Assembly (NCBI GenBank): GCA_949283985.1
Contig: CASDUM010000056.1
Coordinates: forward strand, 1 to 10,646
From: an uncultured Mycoplasmataceae bacterium
GTDB taxonomy: Bacteria > Bacillota_I > Bacilli_A > Mycoplasmatales > Mycoplasmoidaceae
DNA length: 10,646 bases
Reading direction: 5' to 3'
The notes under the pieces are model-generated. The model did no database searches, was not told where the DNA came from, and saw only the letters and a list, made by a program, of their open reading frames with translations. Positions 1 to 7,541 of the stretch are shown here, one piece after another. Each line of letters opens with the position of its first letter. Position 1 is the stretch's first letter. Position numbers and translations under genes: made by a program.

Positions 1-1484
1 TTGACGATTTTGAATTACCTGAAAAGGAAGATGATAAATACCAAGAACCGCTTAAAAATGAAAACAGAAATGTTTTTACCAAAGAAGAAATTAACTTTAT
101 AGATGATGAAGATGAAGAAGATGAAACAATTGAAGAAATAATTGAAGAAGATAGTTTAGAAAATAATGTTTCATCAATTTATGAAGTAAAACCACAAAAA
201 ATATCAATTACAAGAAATATTGGAAAAATCTTTGATGTTCCTGAAGAAGCAGTAATCCAAACTATGAAAGATAACCAAGTATATAACAAAAAATTCTCAG
301 TTAAAATTCTTGGTGTTGGTGGAGCTGGTAATAATATTATTAAATATGTATACAATTCTAGAAAATGACCAGATTTTGTTTCAATTAAAGCTTTAAACAC
401 TGATTTTGTCGCTTTAAAAAACATTCCTGAATTAGATGGATCATTATATTTAATAGGTAAAGATGAATTAAATGGTAATGGTTCTGGTGGTGATCCAGAA
501 ATGGGTAAAAGAGCAGCAACTACAGATGCTGAAGAAATTAAAAAAATGTTAGAAGGAACAGATATTTTAATTATCGTTGCTGGTTTAGGTAAAGGTACTG
601 GTACGGGTGCTTCTCCAGTAATTGCTGAAATAGCTAAAGAATTAGGTGTTCTAACAATTGGTTTATTTAACCTTCCTTCAATTGGTGCAGAAGGTAATAA
701 AACTTATTCAAATGCATTATCTGGATTAGAAAAATTATCATATATCTGTAGTGGTTTTACAGCTATTAGTAATGACAGAATCATTGGGATGGATCGTGAA
801 AGAACATCTATTAAAAAAGCGTATCAAGATGCAAACGAGTACATGAGAATGATTATTGATGAATTCATCAATATAATTACAAATGCAGCTGATGTTAATG
901 TTGATTTTTCAGATATTAAAAACTTCTTTAATAATCAAAATGGATTCTTATTCCAAAAAGTTGACATAACTGATTATACTAAAGACGCAATTAAAGAAGC
1001 AATTGAAGAAAAAATTCAAAAAGGATTTACAGATATTGATATTAATGAATCTAAAAATGCAATCTTCAATTTTAAAATAAACGAAAATGTTCCAAGTGTT
1101 ATTTTAGAAAATGCTAGAACAGCTATGAAAGAAATTGTTAAAACAAATGATTTAAACATTGTTAATGGAATTTCTTTTAGTGATAAATATGAAAATGCTG
1201 AAATCAATATTTTAATTGCTGGTAAATTCGAATTAGGAAGAATTGTTAATTCTGAAATTTCATCAACAGAACAACATTCTTATGAAAAAGATGATTTATT
1301 AAATACAGCTATATCTCCAGATGAAAACGATGATATCCTTTCTATTATTGAAGAATATAATTCAAAAACAAACAACTTCTCATCATCTAATATAGATTCA
1401 AATTATTCAAGTAGCGAAACTACTAGTAGTCAACCTGAAACAGAAAAGAAAAAATCTATTTTCCAAAAAATGTTCAAGAAATAA
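1..1484 (+). CDS. ftsZ: Cell division GTPase FtsZ, divergent, 5' end outside window
   Basis: Tubulin-like GTPase that polymerises into the division ring. The reading frame (first full codon at 3) is open from the window edge to TAA at 1482-1484, with one UGA Trp at 366-368, so the true start is upstream. At least 99 residues precede the core, including an Asp/Glu-rich run at about 100-150; most FtsZ proteins have only a short N-terminus. The core then follows in FtsZ order: nucleotide loop GVGGAGNN (312-335), ALNTDF, the tubulin signature as GLGKGTGTGASPVIA (585-629), SNDRI (768-782), and the catalytic T7 loop NVDFSDIKNFF (897-929), whose Asp residues are kept. Lys replaces a glycine normally seen in the signature. 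After the second domain comes a Ser/Asn/Glu-rich linker and a basic end, KKKSIFQKMFKK. The canonical FtsA/ZipA-binding tail is not recognisable; DDILSIIEEY (about 1330-1359) may be a relic. Identity as FtsZ is secure; whether it is the only copy cannot be told from this window. Confidence 0.9.
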
Positions 1485-1486
1485 TT

Positions 1487-1519
1487 AAAAATGAAGCTAA
1501 ATATATAGCTTCATTTTTT
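1487..1519. terminator. Shared hairpin terminator between convergent ftsZ and rel
   Basis: A 13-bp perfect inverted repeat (1487-1499 with 1506-1518, core TGAAGCTA/TAGCTTCA) encloses a 6-nt loop. It is flanked by As on the left and Ts on the right, so it has a U-tract in either direction. It begins 3 nt after the ftsZ stop and its right arm runs into the rel stop codon (1518-1520), so one element probably ends both converging transcripts. Confidence 0.8.
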
Positions 1520-3662
1520 ATACTATTTTCAAATTTTTAAGATTGTATTTTTCATACATTCTTTTAAATAAAAAATATACTTCTTTAACATTTTCAAATT
1601 TTGATTTAAATGAAATATGCATTGTATCTGCATCTACTTTTTTAGTTAAAATTGATTCAGGAGTTATTTTTTGTTCTAGAAGGAAAATAAATATTTTATT
1701 AACGTAATCTTTTGAACACTCAAAACTAAATTCGCAATTAAATAGTCTTGGGAACATTTCTAGAATTTCATCATTCCATGTAAGCATATATCTTTTTTTG
1801 TATTTATCTCCAATAGGACAATCAACATTATGAATTGATATTTTCTTTTTATCTTCCATAACTGCAACACAATTAATGTTTGGGATCTTTGAACAACATT
1901 TTGGATAGTTTATACTTTTATAAGATACCCCTTCCAAACCTTTAAAATATAAAACATTTTTTCCATTTTTGTTATTTACATTTTCTCTTATAAACTTATA
2001 TTCTTGTCTACTCGGTGTTCTTTTTCTAAATAGTGGTTCTAATATTTCTTTTCCTTCACCAGCTTTATGTTTTTGGACAAAATTATAAAAAGATTCAAAT
2101 CCAACTTTCAATAATCTTGCTTTTAATTCGTTTTCACCAATAAAATCATCACCATATTCATTTTTTATTTTTTCTAAATAATCTTGACATTCAATATTTT
2201 TGCTTTTTTCAAATTCAATAAAATATTTTTGAATAGTTTCTTTACATTCTAATGATGAAACATATTTTAATCATTTTTCTTGAACTCTAATAATTGTTGA
2301 ATAATTGAATTTTATTGCATCACCAGATTTAACTTTATAATAGAAAGGAACTTTTTCATTATTAACAATTACTGATGAAAGTGTTAAGAAATCATTTTTA
2401 TTATACTTATATGCAATATCCAGAAGTGAAAGAGAATCATTACATATAATTCATTCATTATTATTTAGTATTAATATGTCAAATACTCTATTTTCAGATA
2501 TCTCTTTTACTTTTATTATTTTTTTTTCTTCTTTTTTATCATCATCAATAACGTCGCTCATTAATTCAAATAATAATTCATTATTATTTTTTGTATCTTT
2601 TTTCTCTTTATACATTCAATGACTTGCAATTCCATAATTTGCAACATAATCCATTTCTTTATTTCTTATTTGAATTTCAATATAAGCGTTATTTGTACTT
2701 ATAGTTGTATGTAGTGATTGATACAAGTTCAATTTAGGAGAAGATATGTAGTCTTTAAATAAATTAGGAATAACAATATAGTTAATATGGATTAAACCAA
2801 GGATTCTATAACAATCTTCCGCACTACCATCAATAATAATTCTATTTGCAAAAATGTCATTAAGCTGTCTTAAAGATTTTCCACTATCAAGTTTTTTATT
2901 AATAGAATAAATTCCTTTTATTCTTTTTTTAATTGTACATTTTATTCCAGATTTTTTTATTAAACTTTCTATTTGGTTAGTTATTTCATTTCATGTGCTT
3001 TGAGTATTTTTTATATAAGTATCAAGATTATTTTTTATAGTTGCATATCTTGTTGGAAATAGGACTTTGAATGATAAATCTTGTAGTTCTGTTTTAATAT
3101 CATAAAATCCAAATCTTCCTGCAATATTCGCATAAATATTCATTGTTTCAGTTGCAATTTTTATTTGTTTGTCATTTGTTAAAAATTGAATTGTTTTCAT
3201 ATTGTGAAGACGATCAGCTAATTTAACAATAATTGCTCTTGGATCTTCAATGATGGACATCATCATTCTCATAACATAGTCATCACCGTTTTTTTTTATT
3301 TCTTTTATGCCATCATTTCTATTTTTTTCAGAAAATTTAGAAACTTTTGAAACAATATCCACCATATTTGCAACTTCTTTATTAAACATTTCTTCAATTT
3401 CTTCTTTAGAGGTGTTTGTATCTTCTATAACATCATGAAGAATACCTGCAACTATTGTATCAATATCACTATTTCAGTTAATTAAATTTATCGCAGTTTC
3501 TAAAGGGTGAATGATATATGGATCGCCACTTTTTCTTTTTTGATTAATGTGTTTTAATTCAGCGAATTTTATTGCTTTTTTAACAATTTTAATATCGGAT
3601 TTTTTAAATCCATTTGATTCCATTTTTTTAATTATTTCAATAACAAGTTCGGCTTTTGTCAT
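1518..3662 (-). CDS. rel: Long Rel/SpoT-family (p)ppGpp synthetase/hydrolase
   Basis: Bifunctional alarmone enzyme: the synthetase transfers pyrophosphate from ATP to GDP/GTP and the hydrolase removes it. Three stretches separated by UGA codons are in one frame and make a 714-residue protein, close to the usual length of long RSH proteins. Five Trp are UGA (residues 63 and 224 among them) and one, near 629, is UGG. The HD hydrolase domain has H52, HDVIED (76-81) and KLADRLHN (147-154). The synthetase domain has R247 and K249 before IYSI, D269, FKDYI and SPK (K303, K310), YQSLHTT (Y314) and EIQIR (E329), so both active sites look intact. The usual Gly-Arg before FKDYI is Asn-Leu here. A degenerate TGS domain (about 400-460), a helical region, a Cys/His segment (CC 589-590, H611, C615) and a C-terminal ACT-like region (about 640-714) follow. 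The start is ATG at 3662-3660 with GAGG five bases upstream. It lies alone on the minus strand. Confidence 0.95.
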
Positions 3663-3741
3663 AATATCCTCAACTATTTTTGTTTATTTATGCAATTAAT
3701 AATATATGATTATTATATTATATATATTAGATAAGGTAATT
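3663..3741. promoter_or_regulatory. Divergent promoter region between rel and the galU operon
   Basis: Seventy-nine bases of almost pure A/T separate the two divergent starts. On the minus strand two overlapping perfect TATAAT hexamers (complement of 3712-3717 and 3717-3722) suit rel. On the plus strand TATTAT (3711-3716) could serve the operon and would start the transcript near 3723. No convincing -35 box is visible for either. AAGG at 3733-3736 is the Shine-Dalgarno for the plus-strand gene, and GAGG on the minus strand (complement of 3668-3671) serves rel. The two -10 elements lie on top of each other, so the promoters probably compete. Confidence 0.5.
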
Positions 3742-5580
3742 ATGAAAGACATTAATAGAATTTTTAATATTGATATTGAAGAGGAACTTTTATATTCATT
3801 AAAAGTTGCTATTCAGAATGATGAAATTTTGAAATATATTTGTAAGTCTAGAAATAATGGTGTTTTTGCAATATTATTATCTAGTGAAAAACTTTTTACT
3901 TTCTCGCTAAAAAATAAAAACTCACAAACAAATGTTTTTACATTAGATGAAATTGTAAAAATGACAATTACTGAAAAAAAGAAATTCTTTGAATTAGAAA
4001 TTTTTCTTGAAAATGGTGAAAGAATTTTAATTGAAGATGAAACAGCTATTTTATTCAAGGAATTTGTTGAAACATATGAAAAACTTTCTATGACTATGGA
4101 AGCTATATTTAATAAATCTAAAACTGAAGATGAAATTAATTTAAATGTAGAAAAAAAAGAACATAATAGCGAACAAAAAAATACTCAAAAGATTAAGCAA
4201 CAAAAAATTGTTAATGATAACAAAATATCACTTGACACAACTTTTTCTAGTAATTATCTAAATGACATGTTTTCAAAAAGAAACATGAAGCTTCCAAATG
4301 GATCGTTAAGTAATATAGATAGAATATGAACGAAAGTTGATAGTTTAGAAATTGATGTTAGATCAATTGAAAATAATTTTGTAACTAAATATGAAAAACT
4401 AGACAATCTTATTAAAGAAAATAATGAAGAAATTTCTAAAGTTAATTTGTATGCTAGAAATGAATTAAAAAAAATTATAGATACAAATAAAAATGATATT
4501 TCAGAATCATTAAAAACTGAAATATCATTCATACTAAATAAGTTAGAATCGGAAATTCTTTTAGTCAACAAAAATAGTGAAAATATTGCAAATAATATTA
4601 GATCCTTAAAAAAAGAATTTGATAGTAAATTAATTTCTTTAAAAGAAGACCAAATAATAATTACCGATCAAATAAAGAAAGCACTAGAAGATCATAAATT
4701 AAATTCTAATGAAATATATGTAACTCAAAAAGCATGAATGGAAAGTAATAAATTTGTTAAAAAGAATGAGGATGCTATTGTTGAGTTAGAAACATACTTT
4801 AAAAAGTTTTTAAATAGAATTGAACTTGAAAAAAAAGATAATTTAGAATTTGAATCACTATTAAAAAGAATAGAAGTTGATTTATATAAATATATTGATG
4901 ATAATAATAGAAACTCACAAGAAATAATTTCAAGAGTTAATTTTATAGAAAATGAACTTCAAGATGAAACGCAAAAAAAATCAATTTTAAAAATTATTGC
5001 AGGCTTGGAAGAAAAAATAGAATCACAAAATAAAGAAATAAAATTACTACAAGCACATTTAAAAGATGCGACTAATTCATTAAGCAAATCTATTGTAGAG
5101 AGCAACGAACAAAAATCAACAAGATCAAAAACATCTAAAATAAAAGATAGCTCTGATTTAAAAAAAGAAATGTTTATTGCTAAGAGTTATTCTCACAAAG
5201 GTATTAAAAGATTAGGTTTAAGATCTGGGCAATCAATTAAAAAAGTAACACAGAAAAATGAAATTGGTTTAGATGCATTATATGTTTCTAAAAATGATGG
5301 TAAGTATTTAAATATAGATAATTATGATGGCTTGATTTTCAAAGGACAAAAATATTACTTTGAATATCATAGTGATGAAAATGGCAACATTAATTCTTTT
5401 TGTGAAATCAATCACATTGAATATCACAATGGAATTAGACCACATAGAGGATATCAATTAAGATTCTACAAAGATTTTGTAGAATATAGAGTTTATGATG
5501 AAAGAGGAACAATAATTAATGATTCTGATTCATCAGCTGCAAACTACGATTTAAAATATTTGACTTTTTTTAAGGACTAA
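3742..5580 (+). CDS. Unrecognised PH-like / coiled-coil protein, first gene of galU-yvcK operon
   Basis: No family recognised. The frame reads through UGA Trp codons at 4327-4329 and 4735-4737 to give 612 residues. Residues about 20-115 alternate hydrophobic strands and end in a helix (AILLSSEKLFTFSLKN, then FTLDEIVKMTI, FFELEIFLENGERILI, ILFKEFVETYEKL), the pattern of bacterial PH-like domains; this is a fold guess. A polar Lys/Glu/Asn linker (about 125-190) leads to a long heptad-like helical region (about 195-457). A distinct, aromatic- and glycine-containing, probably beta-rich C-terminal domain (about 475-612) has GLDALYVSKNDGKYLNIDNY and GIRPHRGYQLRFYKDFVEYR. There is no signal peptide or membrane span. 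ATG at 3742 is preferred because AAGG lies four to five bases ahead of it; ATG at 3706 would add 12 hydrophobic residues and lies in the likely promoter. A structural or scaffold role is inferred from architecture only. galU follows after 3 nt. Confidence 0.85.
5572..5576 (+). promoter_or_regulatory. Ribosome binding site of galU inside the upstream gene
   Basis: AAGGA lies seven bases before the galU ATG (5584) and within the last codons of the coiled-coil gene, so the two genes share a transcript and may be translationally linked. Confidence 0.7.
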
Positions 5581-5583
5581 ATT

Positions 5584-6483
5584 ATGAACAAAATTGTTAA
5601 AAAAGCTATAATCCCGGCTGCTGGACTAGGTACAAGATTTTTACCAGCAACTAAGGCATTACCAAAAGAAATGCTTCCAATACTAGATAAACCTTCTATT
5701 CAATTTATTGTTGAAGAAGCTGTTGCCTCAGGGATAGAGGAAATTCTAATCGTTGTTTCTTCAAATAAAAATTCAATCATTGATCATTTTGATTATTCTT
5801 TTGAACTAGAAGAAAGACTAAAACAAAAAAAGAAGATGAACGAATTTAAACAAATTAGAAAAATTGCTGATATGGTAAATATTCAATTTGTAAGACAAAA
5901 AGAACCTCTAGGATTAGGACATGCAATTCTTTGTGCACAATCATTTGTTGGCGATGAACCGTTTGCTGTTTTACTTGGTGATGATATTGTTATGAACGAA
6001 GGCGGAGAACCAGCGGTAAAGCAATGTATTGATGCTTTTAACAAAACAAATTCAACTGTTCTTGGAGTTCAAAAAGTAAGTGATGATGTTGTTCATAAAT
6101 ATGGTGTTATAGATATTGATGCTAAACTTCAAAGCGATAAATCAATTTTTAAAATTAAAGGAGCAGTTGAAAAACCATCAAAAGAGGAAGCTCCATCAAA
6201 TTATGCTATCCTTGGTAGATATATATTAAAACCAACAATCTTTGCAGAACTTAAAAAGACAAAAGTTGATATTAGAGGTGAAATTGAACTTACAAATGCA
6301 ATTATGGCTTTAATAAAACATGAAAGTGTATATGCTAAAGAATTTATTGGAAGAAGATATGACATTGGTTCAAAATCTGATTATGCAATTTCAATTATTG
6401 ATGAAGCATTAAAAAATCCAGAAACTAAAGAAGAAGTATCAAAATATATTATAAAGGTTTCAAAGGAATTAGGTAAAAAATAA
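5584..6483 (+). CDS. galU: UTP-glucose-1-phosphate uridylyltransferase
   Basis: Cytoplasmic enzyme that joins UTP and glucose-1-phosphate to UDP-glucose and pyrophosphate. In Mollicutes UDP-glucose feeds glycolipid and surface polysaccharide synthesis, since there is no wall. The 299 residues match the normal family length. The nucleotide-binding signature PAAGLGTRFLPATKALPKEM is at 11-30, GLGHA at 110-114, the metal and substrate motif LGDD at 131-134, VEKP at 195-198, GEIELTNAI at 232-240 and YDIGSKSDY at 259-267. All key blocks are present and no UGA codon is used. The stop TAA shares its last base with the yvcK start, so expression is coupled to both neighbours. No other nucleotidyltransferase fits as well. 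Confidence 0.96.
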   Translation: MNKIVKKAIIPAAGLGTRFLPATKALPKEMLPILDKPSIQFIVEEAVASGIEEILIVVSSNKNSIIDHFDYSFELEERLKQKKKMNEFKQIRKIADMVNIQFVRQKEPLGLGHAILCAQSFVGDEPFAVLLGDDIVMNEGGEPAVKQCIDAFNKTNSTVLGVQKVSDDVVHKYGVIDIDAKLQSDKSIFKIKGAVEKPSKEEAPSNYAILGRYILKPTIFAELKKTKVDIRGEIELTNAIMALIKHESVYAKEFIGRRYDIGSKSDYAISIIDEALKNPETKEEVSKYIIKVSKELGKK

Positions 6484-7454
6484 TGTCTAAAGTTGTTGTA
6501 ATTGGAGGCGGTACTGGTTTAAGCTCTCTTATTAAAGGACTTAAAAATGTACCATCTATTTCAAAATTAAGTGCAATTGTAACAGTTAGTGATAATGGCG
6601 GTTCAACAAAAGAATTAAGAAATGCGTTCAATATTCCTGCAGTTGGAGATATAAGACAAGTTGTTGTTGCTTTATCAGAAAACGAATCAACAATTGAAGA
6701 AGTTTTTAAATATAGATTTGGAGATAAAATCCCTTCATTAAATAATCACTCATTAGGGAACTTAATTATAACTGCACTAATTGATATGGAAGATGATTTT
6801 TATAAAGGTATTCAAAAATTAAATGATATTTTTGAATTAAAAGGAAAACTAATCCCTATTACAAATTGTTCAAATATTGAGTTATGTTGTGAATATGAAG
6901 ATAATTCAATTGCAAGGGGTGAGACATCAATCCCAAATAAGAATAAAAAAATTAAAAAAATATTTTATGAAAATACAGAAAATATAATACCTAATCCTAA
7001 AGCTATAGAATCAATAAAAGAAGCTGATTATATAATATTTGGAATTGGGTCACTATATACATCAATTATTTCAAATTTAGTTGTTCCAGGTGTAAAAGAA
7101 GCAATTTCTAAAAATACAAAAGCTAAGAAAATATATTTTGGAAATATTATGACAGAACCAGGTGAAACTGATAATTATTCAATGTATGATCACGTTACAA
7201 CAATTGAAAACCATATTGGAAAAAATGAAATTGATTACTTAATTTATAACTCTTCAAAAATTAATGATGATGTTTTAAAAAGATATCATGATTATGGTTC
7301 AATGAAGGTAGAATATGATAATAAATTAAAAGAGTCACATGTAATTTCATATGAATATCCGTTGCTTGATTCAAACGCAAGCGATATAAAACATAGTCCT
7401 AAAAAAATATGTAAGTGTTTTACAGATTTTTTAGACAAATTAAATAACAAATAA
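6483..7454 (+). CDS. yvcK: YvcK/CofD-like UDP-sugar-binding morphogenesis factor
   Basis: Member of the YvcK (gluconeogenesis factor) family, a relative of the CofD phospho-lactate transferases. In Bacillus subtilis YvcK is needed for growth on gluconeogenic carbon, affects cell shape and binds UDP-sugars; no enzyme activity is settled. The 323-residue protein begins VVIGGGTGLSSLIKGL (4-20). It continues with VTVSDNGGSTKELR (33-46), GDIRQ (55-59), YRFG (77-80), NNHSLGNLIITAL (87-99), GIGSLYTSI (187-195) and NIMTEPGETDNYSMYDHV (221-238), the family's diagnostic blocks in order. ATG overlaps the galU stop by one base, and AGGT at 6471-6474 is a plausible ribosome binding site. No UGA or Trp occurs. 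The link to GalU, which makes a UDP-sugar, fits the known ligand class; its role in a wall-less cell is unknown. Confidence 0.94.
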   Translation: MSKVVVIGGGTGLSSLIKGLKNVPSISKLSAIVTVSDNGGSTKELRNAFNIPAVGDIRQVVVALSENESTIEEVFKYRFGDKIPSLNNHSLGNLIITALIDMEDDFYKGIQKLNDIFELKGKLIPITNCSNIELCCEYEDNSIARGETSIPNKNKKIKKIFYENTENIIPNPKAIESIKEADYIIFGIGSLYTSIISNLVVPGVKEAISKNTKAKKIYFGNIMTEPGETDNYSMYDHVTTIENHIGKNEIDYLIYNSSKINDDVLKRYHDYGSMKVEYDNKLKESHVISYEYPLLDSNASDIKHSPKKICKCFTDFLDKLNNK

Positions 7455-7479
7455 AGCATCATTTAGTGCTTTATTTTTT
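7449..7479 (+). terminator. Rho-independent terminator after yvcK
   Basis: A perfect 10-bp stem (7449-7458 with 7467-7476, core AAAGCA/TGCTTT) encloses an 8-nt loop and runs into a six-T tract. The left arm overlaps the yvcK stop codon. It closes the three-gene operon and separates it from adhE. Confidence 0.8.
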
Positions 7480-7501
7480 AGTTTTTAATAACATTTTAAT
7501 A

Positions 7502-7507
7502 TATAAT
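7502..7507 (+). promoter_or_regulatory. adhE: -10 element of the adhE promoter
   Basis: A perfect TATAAT sits 34 bases before the adhE start codon and downstream of the yvcK terminator. No good -35 hexamer is seen 16-18 bp upstream (the sequence is T/A-rich), as is common in mycoplasma promoters. I see no convincing Rex-type operator, although adhE is often redox-regulated in Firmicutes. Confidence 0.6.
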
Positions 7508-7528
7508 AAACATATATATTAATTAATT

Positions 7529-7534
7529 AAGGTG
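7529..7534 (+). promoter_or_regulatory. adhE: Strong ribosome binding site of adhE
   Basis: AAGGTG lies seven bases before ATG 7542 and fixes this start; the next ATG in frame (7677) would cut into the aldehyde dehydrogenase domain. Confidence 0.75.
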
Positions 7535-7541
7535 AAAAAAA

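Noticed and set aside
1518..3662. rel as several broken gene fragments
   Set aside because: All interruptions are in-frame UGA codons at Trp-compatible positions (for example SHW before MYKE), and the domains continue across them, so it is one intact gene under code 4.
3706..3741. Earlier ATG at 3706 for the coiled-coil protein
   Set aside because: It lacks a ribosome binding site and lies in the A/T-rich promoter core; ATG 3742 has AAGG at proper spacing.
3813..4571. Minus-strand open frames opposite the coiled-coil gene
   Set aside because: They mirror the A/T-rich coding strand, have no ribosome binding sites and no recognisable motifs, and lie wholly inside a supported gene.
5160..5577. 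EAGR-box domain of mycoplasma terminal-organelle proteins
   Set aside because: The segment is aromatic- and glycine-rich, but it has no Trp and I cannot match the ordered EAGR pattern.
7480..7541. Riboswitch or Rex operator in the adhE leader
   Set aside because: The leader is only about 30 nt past the -10 box and almost all A/T; no TTGTGAA-type inverted repeat or structured RNA is visible.
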